From Struthio camelus (lineage: Eukaryota > Chordata > Aves > Struthioniformes > Struthionidae): DNA of 64,000 bases. A model generated the notes under the pieces. That model did no database searches, had not been told where the DNA came from, and saw nothing but the letters and a program-made list of their open reading frames with translations. Below are positions 48,901-62,840 of the stretch, in pieces (positions within the stretch are counted from its first letter, which is position 1; the number at the start of each line of letters is the position of its first letter). Location: assembly GCF_040807025.1 (NCBI RefSeq), contig NC_090981.1:42883817-42947816 (forward strand). The letters run 5' to 3'. A program made the position numbers and the translations under genes.

Positions 48901-51900
48901 GCTGGCTCCAGTGTAGAAAATATTCAGCCCAAGGTGAGCTTTGCAAAATTAAATGTTGTGGCAGTAGCTAAGCAGGTGCTAGAGAAGCAGGGATGGGAGG
49001 AGAGAGAGAAAAGAGAGAGAGAGTAATCCCACATTTCCCTTCACAAGTCCTTATCCCATCTGAAGTCAGGGAACATTGGCCCTGGGGCCTGTTATGAGGA
49101 GGGCCTTTGGACCACCACAGTGATGCAAGGTAGCACTGCCTGACCTACTAGGAGCAAACAGCAAATATACTTTTAGTATGTTGCCAGCTTCCACTGGGCA
49201 CTTCCACAAGATGTGACTCCTTTCTCCCTCACCTTCGTAGAATAGGGTACAGTAGGCCACTCTTCACTTAAGATCCTTCACTTTCTCCTATTTCTGGCAT
49301 ATGGGACCCTACTTTCACCTCTGACAAGACCCTCACTCCAGTCCTCTTTGCAAGGAAGGAAACTCGGACTAGTAGTCCGTGCAGACAGCTCTGTCTGTTC
49401 TGGCTCTGTTTTGATGTAGGGGGGGCATGAACACATTTCTCAGGCTGGCTAGGGAGCTTGAAAATAGTGTTGGATATGAGGTGGTGGGCATCCATTCCAT
49501 CCAGTGCCCAACACTGCTGCTACAGGCCACAGCTTCCACCGCCCATACCTCAAATCAAGATAGTAGGGCTTTAGATAAAAGATTTCAGCAGCCCTATTGT
49601 TTTGAAATCCTTTGTTCTTTCACGTGAGATTTACATTTAAACAAAATAAGAACAATAATTGCCATAGGCACACTATTGGTCACAGGATCCCCAGAGATGC
49701 TGAAACCAAACCTGACAGACCTGCTAGGAAGGAACAGGGGGTCCACAGGGCAGTGAGGCCTGAGAGCCATTTGGGGAGCTTGGCTACACAGTGGAGATAC
49801 CTAACCGGGTGCTGACCTATACAGGTATCATATGCTAGCTAATTCCCGGAATGAACCCAGAGTCCCTTTGCGTGGGGTAGTTTATTCCCTTTTCAGAGCA
49901 GAGCAAGCTCCGCACAGTTAGTTTCCAGTCGGGAGGGGAGGGGAGTTGCACCTCTCTGTTTTGGTGTCTAGGCATCCTGTATGGGTAGAAAGGGCAATTC
50001 AGCACATCTAACCTAACAGCCTCCCTCCTTCCTTCCAGGGCATCCACCTCTCCTTTCACTTATACAATGAGCCAAGGCTGCTGAGCTGGTCTGAGGTATT
50101 AGTAGGTATCTCCTTGGCTCTCGGTGCAGGGTGTTTCTGTGCAGTATTACATTCACTGTAAATCTGCACCCTCACTTTCGCATATTAACTTCCTAGCTTG
50201 GGAAAATTTGTAGCACAGGGAAATCTCTCAGTACCGTATCGTCGGAGAAAGGGCACAAAGCATGACATGGGAGTGTGAGTTCTCAGGCAAAGGGCAAAAG
50301 CGCATGTAAGGTCTCAGCTGAGCTCTCTGTCCAAGTCCAGTAGTATTAGTGACATTCAGGATCTGACAGAGAACACTGTTCTTCAGCTGCAGCTTGAGGG
50401 GATGAAATTTTAAACAGACAATCACATTTTGTTTTGTTTTCCTAAAAACAGCAAAAAGAGCTGATACTGTGATTGAAAGCTCCCTCTTCTGTTTCTAGCT
50501 AATACTGCACATTGTCTTTAACAAACGGATAAATGGGAAGGTCTTACTCCAGGTTTTCTTGTGCTGTGCAAATAGTCTTGTAATGCTACATTTCAAAACA
50601 CACAAAAATATCTGATGTTAAAGAAGGAGAAGAAGTACTTAACAGATGATATTAAATATCCTTGTTAAGCTGGGGATCGGGGAAGCAGATTGCCTGGGAG
50701 CGATCTCTATCCTCTGAAGCAGGATATTCTCATGGTATCTTCCAGTCTCCCTCTTTTTTTTTTTAATCTAAAACCCTGTCAAATTGAAATCTTCTAAGCC
50801 TAGTCTTATTTGAACAAGAGGAGGTGTTATTGTTGATCTCCTGTAATCCCCAGCTCTCTGAAATAATATGACACGCGGAAATTTTTTCAGCAATAGTTGA
50901 TTTTTTTCTTTATTTTCACCCCCTGTGTGAAGTTTGCCATTGGAGAGAACACTCCTTGACCGGTAGGTGTGTGGCTGTAATTGAATGCGCATTTAGCCAG
51001 GGTCATCATAGCTACCAAGAACTCTGCAGAATGAAGAACGGGGAACACCCAGACAAAAAAATTTAATGCTTGTAATATCATCATTTAAGAGCAGCTGTAA
51101 TCTTGGCTATTAGAAAGTTACTGTTCATTTACTCAGTGAGTGATGTAATTTTAGTTAGATGCCCCTTTAGAATAAACATTATCAGTGCATGTTATACTCG
51201 CTGTTTCAATGACCTTAGGAAGACGGACTATGCCAGCAAAATTTATAAAGGTACCCGAATTATAGTACAGTGCAGCTGCCACAGGTCATATGATACTATT
51301 TTATGCCATACTTCTGCCAAAGTATGAATCCAAGGAGCCCCGAGTGGTATGTATTACTTCCTTCCATCATAGAACAGAGATACTTATTTTTCTGTGCTAA
51401 AACAAACATACTTAAATTAAACACCCAACTCAGCACAGAGGAAAAAAGGTTGGTAGCACATACTTTCCCCCAGCAATCTGCTGGCAACTTGGATCTGCAG
51501 ATTAACCACGTGAAAGAGAGCTAGCTACTGTTCCATTGAACTGAAGTGTTTCTTGAGGAAACAAAAGTTTCCTAATACAAAGAATTCTTTGGAAAAAGGG
51601 AGCAAGGAAGGATGGCGATATCATCATCATCACACTTTCTAGTCCAGGGGTGGCAGTGCTTTGTATTGTCAAAAGCACATCTAAAAATCACATTTAATAC
51701 CAGACTTGGCATTTGTTTCAATGGATTGTCCTGCCTTCTTTTGAAATACCAGAGGGAACCTTTTAAGCACTGGCAAAAAAGTTAGTTTGCAAAGGTTAGT
51801 TTGAAAAACCTGATTTCATTCTAAAATCACTGCACAAGGTATAAAAATATTTGCAGAGAAAATAAAAGCTTAAGTTGGAAAATGCTTTGTATAATATCAG

Positions 51901-54359
51901 TCATTGACATTCTCCTTTTGTAGCTTTTTATAGGTCTTTGGTCAAATACTTGAAAAGCAAATAACAAGCTCATATAGTTTTAACTGTAGATGAATTTCTT
52001 TTCAGTGAGAAATATGCCTCTTAGAAGGTACAATATAAATGTTATCAAAATCTTGCTTATAACAAGTGTAGAAAGCTCACAAGAATCAGTGTCTGAATGC
52101 AACTTTTGTAATATTCTGTGACTGAGAAAGAATTTAAACAGTTTTAATGTGGCTTTTTGAAGTAAAGAGAAGACCCACTGATCAAAGGTGGAATATCACT
52201 CAGCATGGGGGACAGGAGGTGAGAAAGAAATTGTCTGGCTATAAGACCATCTCTTTCAAGGCTTTGTTATAGGGATACTTGAAAAAAACAGAGTAAGAGC
52301 AATAAGACATTACTCATCCTTTTAAAAGTCAACAGAGCAGCAAATTTCTAAGTGGATTTGTGCATGATTGCTCTATTTTCCACAGCAGACATGATGACTA
52401 TTTTTAGTGGCACATAGACAAAGCAGATAATTGTTCTGTGGGCTTTCTATCTGTCATAACTTTTACTCACCCATTTTAATTCTCTTTAGTGATTTTATTC
52501 CAATTTATTTCCAAATTATAATAATATGTTTTAACTGTGATTTGTATTGTTTAAGTAATAGTTTTTTAGACACTTGTGTCTATTTCTTCTCCTCCAACAT
52601 TTATCTAATGTCTTTTTTAATGGATTAGAGATGTTTACTGAAATCTGTTCAATTCAGATTACTTCTGTGCATCTAATATGCTGGACCTGAAAGTGAGGTA
52701 ATGGCTAAGATCAGTCATATAAAACAGGTCTCACACCTATGGAATAGCAAGATCATGGGAGATGATATACCACCTCTTAGAAAACTCCTTGTTGCAGAAT
52801 GAGACCTAATGAGCTCTGCTGAAGCTGAGGTTTTGGAGATGTGGGATTCCCTTTCTGCAAATGCAGGGGCTGAAAGGTTGTACAGGCGTTTTATTTGGGA
52901 GGAGCAGACGGTGAGGAAAAACACAGCAAAGAGAGAGAGGGAAATAAAACTCACTGGTCATGGCCAGTCCTGGAAAACACTGGAACATGGAGTCTGCCGT
53001 TGTTTCATAGAAACAGGTGTATTGCCCGGGGGTGTACTGCCAGGAAAGCAGGTATATCCCCTGTCACCACGTGAGCCTGGGCTCACATCCAGACTCTCGG
53101 CATCTCAGATGCAACAAAACTGAGTTATGTGATATAGCAGAGCAGTATGAGACAGAAGACTGTGCCCAGTGTGTGAGTCAGGAGACTGACGTGGTGCCCA
53201 GGAGGTCAGGGCACATCACGTTGCATGATGCAAAGGGGCCCTGTTCTAGACTGTGGCTCAGAGGAGGTACCAGCTGTGGGGCTGGCTGGCTTGTGAGCTG
53301 CAGCGCAGCCAGATGCTGTGGTGCTGCACTGCAAATATGAGAGAGGGAGGCCCCGTAGCAGGGCAATGCGAGCTAGGCGTCACTTGAGTGTATCTGCACA
53401 GGCTATGTATTCTCAGCTTCTCCTCCAAACAGAAGCAGAATATCCAACCCTCCAAATTCTAGCTAAACTACAAGATATGAAGAAGAAATGGTGCCACTTG
53501 GCTTTCTCTGTTCCTCCCACCATCTCAGCTCTCCTTGGTTCTCTCATGCACGTCATCAGTTATGGTGTTCATTAAACATGGAACAACCACCTAATTTCCT
53601 TGTCTTTTAAAGATAATTAAACCAACTCTACCTCACAGACTCTGCCTCTGGCTTTCCATTTCCATCAGCTCTTTGTGATCAGCCTGGCTCCTGCTGAGGC
53701 ATGTGTTGCTACTGTTAGTGCTAGTCCAGCTCCGTTCCTAGAGCCATCAAGAACTCGCCTATCTAGAGCAGATGCCTCAGAGCGATGGCAGCTGAAATGG
53801 CAATGACAGCATCTTGGGAGGATTACGAGTGCTTTCTGCTTATGGAGTTTTGCTTTGTTATGAGCTGGTTCTGGAATCGTTTATGGCTGTTTTGTCTACT
53901 TTGGACTTCTTAATGAATTTTCTCCCTATTGCAATGTTACTGGGACAGTTTTGCTATTATAACCACACAGCCCTCCATGAAAGAAACTGTATGTTGGAAC
54001 TAGCATTATTCCCACATTGCTGTTGAGATTTTTTTTTATGTAAGAGTATAACTGACCTCTTATGTCAGAAAAAAAACTGCTTCTAGCCTGCTAGGAACGG
54101 TGGGTGATAGCAGATGTTTAGGAAAGAGGGTTAGAGTGGGACAAGGTGTTGCTTCCCCAGAATACTCACCCAGTCTGCAGTGATTTGTATTTCAGAGATG
54201 CCTCAGCGACAAATGCTTTTGTATTTAGTAGCCCTCAATAAATATTTCCTGGGAATTTGTCATAGCAAGCAATTTCACGGGCTAAAAATCTACTTCTGTT
54301 TGTTTTGAACTTGTTTTTTTATGTCTCCTTATCTTTGTATTGGAAAAGACCGTGAATGA
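45956..54359. other. Intergenic, nothing recognised
   Basis: About 8.4 kb of mostly unique DNA. A short GA tract lies at about 49000-49022. Open frames are short and lack support. Noncoding 5' exons of S100Z could in principle lie in this interval, but I cannot point to one. Confidence 0.4.
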
Positions 54360-55170
54360 AAAGACCATGACTCCTTAGTCACCTGCTCCATGCCATTCAT
54401 GAATGTATGGACTTCTTTCACATCCCTGCTCAGTTATATCCTTCTTCTGCAGACTGAAGCGCCCTTGCATATGCAGTTGTTTCTAATATGGAAGCTGTTT
54501 CATACTGTTGATCATCTTTGCTGCTCTTCTCTGTATCTAATGCTACTGTATTTTTTTAATGAAGATGACCAGGATTACCATGATAGTGAGGAAGTGAGCT
54601 TCCCTTGAAATTATGTAATGGTATAAGAATGCTTCTTGCTCTGTTCTCTATTTCTTTCCTAAATTATGTAATGGTATAAGAATGCTTCTTGCTCTGTTCT
54701 CTATTTCTTTCCTAAAACTGGTTGTTTTCAGATTGTTACTGGACTGACATTTTCATAGAAATCTGCAATAATCCCAAAATCTCATTCATGAATCCTAACA
54801 GTCAACTCAGAGCTCATGCTGGTGTACAAAAAATGGATTTTCCCCATGTCACTTCATATTTATCTATCTGACGCTTTATGTCATCCAGTTAGTACCATGA
54901 GGTCCTTCTGCATTCTTCACAGCTGGCCTTCAGATTTGTCCCTCTGTATAGCTTTATAGCAGCTAAAAACTGTATCCCTTCACTATTCATTCCCTTTCCC
55001 AGATCATTAACGAATGTGTTAAATAGCACTAGCCTCAGCACAGGTTTCTGTAGGGCTCCATTGGTCCTTTCAGTTCACTGTAAAAACTAGTAATGAAGTC
55101 TTTATTTCCTATCTCTCAGTTAGTCATTTATCTATGTGAGACTTTTCCTTTAATGCCATGGCAGCCTCAT
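54360..55170 (-). mobile_element. Ancient CR1-type LINE, 3' half of ORF2, interrupted by a small duplication
   Basis: On the + strand the order TATGGAAGCTGTTTCATAC, TTGCTGCTCTTCTCTGTATC, ATCCCAAAATCTCATTCATG, GAGGTCCTTCTGCATTCTTC, CAGATCATTAACGAATGTGT, TAAATAGCACTAGCCTCAGC and CTATGTGAGACTTTTCC matches the antisense 3' half of old CR1 elements, ending in the RT region (the SGVPQGS/LFN area). No frame survives. It covers a part of the element that overlaps and extends beyond the 3' side of the copy at 45210-45955. A perfect 53-bp tandem duplication lies within it. Confidence 0.8.
54608..54713 (+). repeat. Perfect 2 x 53-bp tandem duplication
   Basis: The 53 bases 54608-54660 (beginning AAATTATGTAATGGTATAAG, ending CTATTTCTTTCCT) are repeated without any change at 54661-54713. 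It lies inside the decayed CR1 above. Confidence 0.97.
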
Positions 55171-58100
55171 TTCTTTCAGAGTGAGGGACTGCTTTCCAGT
55201 AATAAAGGGAGACTGTAATCAGTGAAGTCACCCACTCACTGACTCCTTCAGGGAATGCCGGTAGATTTGAGTTGTGACTTCTCTTCGCTTTTCTGCAGTA
55301 GATTGTATTTAGTCATGTTCCCACCAGTTCTGTTTTTCAGGCTGGTTTCTATATCCCTTTGTTTTAACATTGACCTATGAGAGGCCCAAGCACTTAAATT
55401 CTCTGCAGAACTTAGAGCTCTAGCTAACAAGCCATGGGCATTGTTATTTGTTTTCTCCCTAATTTTTAATGATATTACTTCTCTTTTTATTTGTTGCAGT
55501 TAGTGCAGACCTTTTATGATAGCAAAGCTTGTTGTAAATACGCAGCAGTGAAATATCTATGTGTACAGTGTGAAGCGGTCAGGTAGAAGTTTGACTCTCT
55601 TGAGCCCTGCAGGTTGAATAACTGTGGTAGTCATTGCTAGCATGAGATCTGGAAGTGCTCGGTAGCAGTTCTTCAGCAGGACACTAAGGGGCAGCCCCAG
55701 ACCAAAGGAAATTTTTCTTGTTATATATGCACAGACTCAGAGAAAACCTTACTCACCTTATCTTTGCGTATTGATTTAGTATCAGCAAGGCTCAGGAATG
55801 GTCAATAAAGCTAGACAGTTTTCCAAGGGCAGGAGTTTTCCTCCCATTGCATTCTTTGGAAGGTATTTATTTCTGCCAACACACTGGTGATAAGGAAGCT
55901 GAATTTACTTGCAAATTACCTCAAGACTGGCCCGTCTGAGCTCATAGCATGCAGACAGAGCAGAGAGAATGAAAAAGCTGCTGCGAGCTCTGCCTTGGTG
56001 GCTGCCCGCACATTGCAACATGGCCAAGCACCTGGACAAGCAGTGCTCAGTGACTTGTATGGGCCAGGGGGCTTTCACAGCGCAGAGGAGCTCCTTGCCA
56101 TCAAAGAGCAGTGTTATCAGTTGTATCTGCTCTAAGAAGCTTGCTGCTGGGTGTATAGTTAGATACCAGACAAGCAAAGGGAGGAGGCACTGGGGCACAA
56201 CTCACTCAGTGGCCTGCCCAGGGCCAGAGAAAACCTGTAGAAGAAAGGGAATCCTGTTTTCCTGTGCCTCAGACCATGGTGCTAAACAGAGATGCTTTCT
56301 CTGGGACCCGGAGGAAACTACAGCAGCAAAAGGACGTCAGGTTACAAAGTAATGAAAGCTTACAGGAGACGTTGTTTAGGGGTTCATGCATGTCCTGCAT
56401 GTTGCTGAGCCCTAGAGGGTGGAGAACATCCTCCATGCCATTGAAATCAGCATGAAGTGGAAAACATGTCGCTGCAGCCTTTGACCCTAGAGATCTCAGT
56501 TAATTTTTGTATTTCAGACTAATGGTCATGGACAGACATTTCTTGCTCCTGCATGGTTGCATGCAAGTCACACCTACTATCCCAGTGTGCTCTTAAGCAC
56601 AGGGAAAGCTTAAGAGACTCTCATGTTCCAGGCAAGTGGGGAGGAAGGCAGTGATTTTCCCAATCACTGTCAACTTGTCCACATTGTCCTATGACACAGC
56701 CTGCGTTCACCCAGCCCCTGCAAGGAGGGGTATTGACAGTTACGAAGCATAATCTGCACCTGATTGCAAAAGCCTTGAGAAAGGAATTGGATGCTGAAGT
56801 GAATCAGGACAAAGGCTTAATGCTGTTGTACGTAGATGCAAGTTTGAATTAGGAGGAAACATGAGTCGGCCAGAACCAGTGTGTCTCAAAAGGGTATATT
56901 TGTCTTATTGATCACTGGATTTATCACAGGGGATTTACTATGTTGATTTTGTGCAGAAGGTGATGTATTGCCAAATACCGGTTGTAACTTGAGCGCCCAA
57001 AGCCAGCTGGCGCTGTGTGCAAGTTCTTTAGTTACAGCAGGGGAGAGCTGTGCTCTGTGGCCCTGTGATTGGATTCCCTGCTGTTACCTGCAAGCAGAGA
57101 GCTGGCTCTGAATCTGTGCCTATGCTGGGGTATTTTACACTATTTTGGTATGCTTCCTTTGTGTGGGTAGGCTACACTAAAGTAATAGATGGCTTGTAGC
57201 TGTATAGGCAGAGTATATTTATATATAAATTTTATAACTTCAGTTTAAGGTTAGTGAAGGCTTTTTAGGCTATTTTCTAGGTAATGGTACATTCCTATGC
57301 AGTCTGATGTTGCCCCACAAGCTAGTAGCAGGTGGTTGCTCACAGAGGGAGGAAAGGGTGACTGGGAGAAAGAGAAGGGAGTAGGTGGTGACTCAGGTCA
57401 GTATTTCAAGCACAGTCAATACTTCAATTTCTGTCCTAGAATAGTATTAAAGGAGAAATGACCACTACAAGGAACAAGCACAGTTCAGTGACCTGGACAT
57501 TTCAGTGCAAAATTTCATTTGTGTTTGGAAAAGTGTTCAGTCTTGTCCAAAATGGGACTCATAAGAGAATGAGATCAAGGTGCACTTCAGTTTGGGCAGC
57601 CCTTGAAATGGAACGCGTTTAAAAGGCTGTGTACAGGGTAAAACACTGAAATTAGGTGAAAAAAGCCCCATCTGTGCTGTTCTGTTTTCTGTGGGGTCAC
57701 AGCAGTAAAAACAGGCTTGAAAATGTGAACAAGAACCAACAAAGAAGATAGATAGACATGCTTGATATAACAAGATAAATTAATCAGCCACCAAGATATG
57801 GAAAAACAACACAAATGAAAGGGTGATGTCAAAAAGCTCATTAAAGCTCAACAAAAAGTGCTGGTTAAAAATGTAAGTCTCTTGCAAGCTCTTTAGTATA
57901 TCTATTTGTGTGTATACACATATATACACACGCTCTTTAATTTAAGCTCTTTAGTGTAACGTAAGCTTTTTAATATGTATCTGTTCTTCTGAGCCTTGCA
58001 CTGTTCCCTGCTTCCAGTGACACCTTTTGCCACTTTGGGGGCACAACATTGATTCAAAACACGTGCATCTCAGGAACAGTGCGAGTTTGGGAAAAATAAA

Positions 58101-58989
58101 TAATGACAGGATGTGGGTGGGAGGCTGACTTGCCTTTCCCAGTGCAACAATTATTTGTGAGAAAATATTCCCCATGTGCGTTCTAGCAAATGTAGAAAAC
58201 CAGATGCCCTGACTATGAGATCCTCCTACTTAAATTGAGCACTATTTCATTGTGGCTTAGACTGTCACTTTATAGGCTGCTCTGGCTTAAAGGCAGCCTG
58301 TGCTAATGTTGCCTTAGGAAGAGATCAAGGAAAAATCCTGGTGATCCAAGAAGCCCAAATGCCCTGGCCGTGGAGGAAGAAAGCCACTGACCTCTATCAA
58401 GGGCTGACTCATTCTCACAGAGGGCAGCGCTCTGGTCAGTTGTGAGGCAGAGAACAGAGTCGAGAGTTTCTGCCTGTGGTCTTGCCATCTACATGGAGGA
58501 GGGGAGGAATAGTCCCACAGAGCCAGCCTCCACCCAGCTGGGTGCTACCCGTACCTTACCCCCAATAAAAGCACAGGAATCACTTATAGCTGGTTGGCTC
58601 ATTTTGCAGCTTTAAAGGGCAAGGAACAACCTCCTGTTGTGTCAGCAGCCTCCAGTGAAATCAGACACATTATTTGTTTCATAAGGTTAGCACTTTTGAA
58701 TGCTTGAGCAAAGGTGGCAGAATTTGCTCCTAAATAGTATTTGTGCCACACCATACGAAAAATCTGTCCGTCTGCTTCTGACAGCCATTAATTTTGCAGC
58801 GTGTGCTTTCATATTGAAATACGCATTAGAAGAAGGGTACAGCTGAAGTAGTCTGCAAGGGGCAAGCACGTAACATGAGGGTGACGCTAAAATGTGGAAC
58901 TAGATTGGATGAGTCGGAAGACAGGCTGCTTTCCAGTTTACTTTTGAGTTAGGGTGAGGAGCCAAGAATATCTGAAGGGGGTTCATAAA
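55171..58989. other. Intergenic, nothing recognised
   Basis: Mostly unique DNA. A TG/TA palindrome (GTGTGTATA...TATACACAC) lies at about 57908-57931, and the phrase AAGCTCTTTAGT occurs twice nearby. No gene recognised. Confidence 0.4.
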
Positions 58990-59295
58990 ATCAACACAGC
59001 CCAACTCTTATTGGTAGTGGCAGATGGAACAACAAGGGCCAATGGCCACAAAGTACTGCTTTGGACATTCAGATTGGATATGAGGATAAGCTTCATCCCC
59101 AGGAAGGTAGCACAGCGCTAGGCCAAGTTACCCAAGAGCTTGTGGAGGCGCTCTCATTGGAAGTTTTCAAGGTTTGCCAAGACAAAGCCACAGCTGACCT
59201 GCTCTGGTGCTGGTGATCATCTGGCTTTGAGCAGGAGGTTGGGCTGGGCACCTCCAAAGGTGCCTTCCAGCCAACACTTCCTAATTCTGCAAATG
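58990..59295 (+). mobile_element. Diverged CR1 3' fragment, sense orientation
   Basis: In order, the sequence resembles the end of CR1 ORF2 and its tail: CAACAAGGGCCAATGGCCAC (like RTRGNG), TCATCCCCAGGAAGGTAGCA, CAAGTTACCCAAGAGCTTGTGGA (like RLPREVVE), ATTGGAAGTTTTCAAGG, GATCATCTGGCTTTGAGCAG, GAGGTTGGGCTGG and GGTGCCTTCCAGCCAACACTTC. Moderately old and without an open frame; intermediate in age between the copy at 7405 and the ancient ones. Confidence 0.8.
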
Positions 59296-62200
59296 CCAAA
59301 GGAAGAAGTCTGGTCATGAATGAGAAAGGCATCAGTCTTCACTGTTTCCAGTTATGCTCTGGTCCTATTCCCTCCGTCAGATAGAGCAAGAGGTTGGGTG
59401 GTATTTGCCACATGTCTGTCCTGGTGCTGCACATGGGTTTCCCACCAGTGGAAACCATGTGTGGGGGAGGACTGATAGGGGAATAGTGGCTGCTAACACA
59501 TAGTCAGGTCTTACCCTGATACAGTGTTCACAGTCCGTGTTAACTTTATTTATCTTGGTTGCATATTAGATATCATATAAAAACAGATTGTGCTGGAGTT
59601 TTGGATGAAGGGTTAAAAACAATCAATTGATAACCATGGATTTGGAGTAGCCATGCAACCCCCTGGGACCAGCCCTCGGAGAAGTTACAAGATCTCCGCT
59701 CTCACTAGAGCCGATGGCAAGATTTTACTGGCCAGGGAGGGAAGAGGTGACACAGCAGTTTTGGACAGACCTCATCATAATAAAAAAGTTCAGTGCAGCC
59801 GTTCTCAATATACGTGTAACCCACCAGCATGGAATAGAGAGTTTCTTATACAACTAGCTGGAGTGAAAGTAGTCACTGAAAGAGACTATACAGATTATAT
59901 TGCTGTATAAATTATTGAGCTAATGTTCTGGAGATGATAGAGAAAACCCTTCTTTCTTCTGTCCTGAGGATGACAGCTCTGAAAAGTTTATACTTGTTAT
60001 CTGAAAGTTGTACCTCCTGTAAGCTCTGCTTAGTTAATCAGATTTACAGTATCCATCGGCCATAGGATAGATGTAATATATAGAGAAACAAGAGGAATTT
60101 ATACTTATGTATTGATTCAGTTGTGTTTTTTTCTTTTTTCTTTTTTCTTTTTTTTTGCCATTTATTGAATAATGCCATTGAATAAATGGCAACAAATTAG
60201 GGTTTTAACCTTTATTTTGGTTATTATTTCTGAGAAATAGTTATGAGCACTGGTGAATAACAGACAAGACATAGCTCTGCATGGCTGTAGCTACAGAAGA
60301 GACATGCTCCATCCATATGCTTTTTCTTAGCATCTGCGAGTACACAGACTACTCCCAAGATCTGAGTGGGAGAGCTGTGCTGCAGCTGATACCAACCGTC
60401 TCGTTCCCCTACATGCTGCATATGGTCTGGCTGCAACCCTGGGCTTCCTGGAGCCTAGAGATTCCCTCTGCCTGAAGGCAGGAAGCTATTAGCTATCCCC
60501 AAATACAGAAGGGCTGCGTAGGGCAGCTCCAGCTCTCCCCGACTCTAGGAGGGAATAGGTTCCTCCTGCTGTATGGCAGCAGTTCTGGGCTGTTTTGCAG
60601 GAGGACCTTTTCTCAGATTAACCTGACCCCTCTCCCTCGTGTGAATTCCTCACCTCTCCTGTTGGCACCCATGACCACATGCTGGACGTGGAGGTGTAAG
60701 CACTGGATGCGGTGTTGTGCATATTAGCAGAGAACGCTAACCGGAAGAGCCTGCCTACTGCTTGGGGAGCAGAGCTTTACCTACAGGCACCTTCTCATAG
60801 TGCTGGGATCCACCATCTTTGTATGAGTCCCCTTCCCTCCCCCTTCTCCCAGAGCAAGTCCTTCCAAAGAGACACAGCCAAGACACCTCCCGATTGCAGA
60901 GACTTTTCCCAGTGGCTTAAAGGAAAGAAGCATCATATCTGGACACAAAGGAAGCAGAGATGTGGGATGAGATCAACTGTGGCACTTAAAATTACAAGTG
61001 CGTAGAGGTTTTCAGAAATAAAAATGATGGCCATCTCATTCTCTCTCCCCCAGGCTAGAATAAAAGAGAGAAATAGCTGTGATTGTGTACAGGGTTGCTA
61101 TTTGTTCAGCTGTACAGTTGTGTTCTCTGGACACGTATCTGCAGCGGGTGGAAGGCATTATTGAGGGAAAGCAACCCCAAAGCAAGAAGTTTTCTATTTC
61201 ATGTGGCTGTTGTGAAAACTGCGGTCATTTTTCATTTCCAGCATTCTCTTCAAAGGACTTTGCCTCTTCAATTCATTTCAACTGGATTGGCAAAAATCAA
61301 GCCAGGTCTATTGATCTCTGAACACTGTAATTTCAGATACTTTTTTCTGAAAGAGATCTTCTGGTTTCCTCCTGAGGACAAATGCACTGCAGCAGGAACT
61401 TCATTCAACAAGAGCCAAATTTTTAGACTCATTCAGACATCTGACAGTAAAGAGAGATGCCTCAAGGGATTTGTGACTAACTCATCCACAAGACTGTCCT
61501 TAGCTACCTAAATATCTTTGAACGCTGTCTGCTAGAGCCTAGGCGTGAAGACTCACTTCTGTAGAAGTGCAGGAAGATAGAACAGAAGGAGCTCTATTGT
61601 AAAGGGGGAGGGAGTTGTTTATACCGACTTTTCCGTTATTGTGATTGTTTTCTGATTTTGCTCTTCAGGCCCCAACACGGGCATATTTGTAAAAGGTCAA
61701 ATGATAAGAAATATTTGGTATGTTCCACCCATAGCACTCTGCTCTGCCTAATGAATATTTCAGTGACCTATTTAGAGCAAGCAGCATTTATTGAACAGAG
61801 TAGTCAAATGCAGAGGGAAACAGAAGCCCACTTGTCCTTGTGACAATTATATGTCTGTCTCTATATGTGTAATCCACCCTCTCAGCCTCTCAGATAAACA
61901 AGAGCCTGTGCATGGGTTTTGAAAGGAAGGTGAGCATCACCTTCTGTGATCTGAGTATTTTCTTGCTTCAGCTAGCCTGTAAAGCAGGTACGTCTTAGCC
62001 TTTGCACTCTAATACTGCTCATGACCGCAGTCTCACCTTGAATTTCATTCTGGCTTTTTAAGCTCTCTCCCGGCACTTGATCAAAACAATGTTTCCCTTT
62101 GACTTGATTTCTATTTTTAGTTATTTTTCCACTCAGCTACTTAGTAACTAATTACATTTCCATCTTTTTTCAGTTTTAGTAGTACTTCCCTGTCTACCTT

Positions 62201-62823
62201 CTTACTGCATGCCTGATGAAGCCGGCCCGCTGGAGTCCCTCGCTCACACTTGTTTATTCCAGGTGACTTATGGGAAAAAAATCTGCCCAAACAGCAAGTC
62301 CAAAGACAGTAAAAGCTGATGCTCCAATACTTGCGTCTCTTCATTATTGGTGACTTTCCTCCAACTGCCTAGGAAACTGGTGTGTTAGGGTGGAGCTTTC
62401 TGCATAAATGCACATTCACTCTAGTCAAGGTTACCTCATTTTCTTGGGGAAACTTTTGGACGAACAGATGTGAGGATGTGCGCTGTCAGAGCATTCTTCA
62501 TTTTGCCTGTGTTTTCAGCTGTGGGTACAAAAAGTTTCCTTTTATAGTAACTTTGCAAATTGGATGCACCATAGAATACTTTTTTAATTAAAGCCCCTTT
62601 CTTTTACTTTTTAGAAGTAATTGCTAATTACTTGAGGGCAATGTTTCATTTTGATAGTAATGCAGCCTTGTTCACACACGTTTAACAGGACTGATCAGCT
62701 GAAAACCCATTTGTTCAGTTCTGGTAACAATTTCTGTCTTCAGATGTTCTCCATCCCTTTCCCAGTACTGGACTTCTGCTTGGTTTCTGTGTAATATCCC
62801 TGATTCTCGTTCTTTGGATGCAG
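59296..62823. other. Upstream of S100Z coding exon, nothing firmly recognised
   Basis: AT-rich unique DNA with a T-rich tract at 60124-60156 and an adjoining hairpin (60157-60190). Part of this is probably S100Z intron, because this gene family has noncoding first exons, but I cannot locate one. The open frames near 61083-61511 begin at non-ATG codons and match nothing. Confidence 0.4.
60157..60190 (+). repeat. Inverted repeat (14-nt arms, one mismatch)
   Basis: GCCATTTATTGAAT, a 6-nt spacer, then ATTGAATAAATGGC can fold as a stem with one mismatch, directly after a T-rich run with TTTTTTC units. Confidence 0.8.
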
Positions 62824-62840
62824 CTACTCCACTTGCTGCT

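Noticed and set aside
52809-53123. 104-codon open frame with a charged, helix-like N-terminus
   Set aside because: Starts at a genuine ATG but has no recognised family, no splice partners and a second half of low plausibility. Not enough to call a gene.
61083-61511. 142-codon open frame upstream of S100Z
   Set aside because: It begins at a TTG, overlaps another frame of similar quality, and shows no recognisable domain.
62814-62840. Longer N-terminus for S100Z (extra nine residues)
   Set aside because: It begins at a non-ATG codon inside the acceptor region; S100 proteins start close to the first helix, which fits the ATG at 62841.
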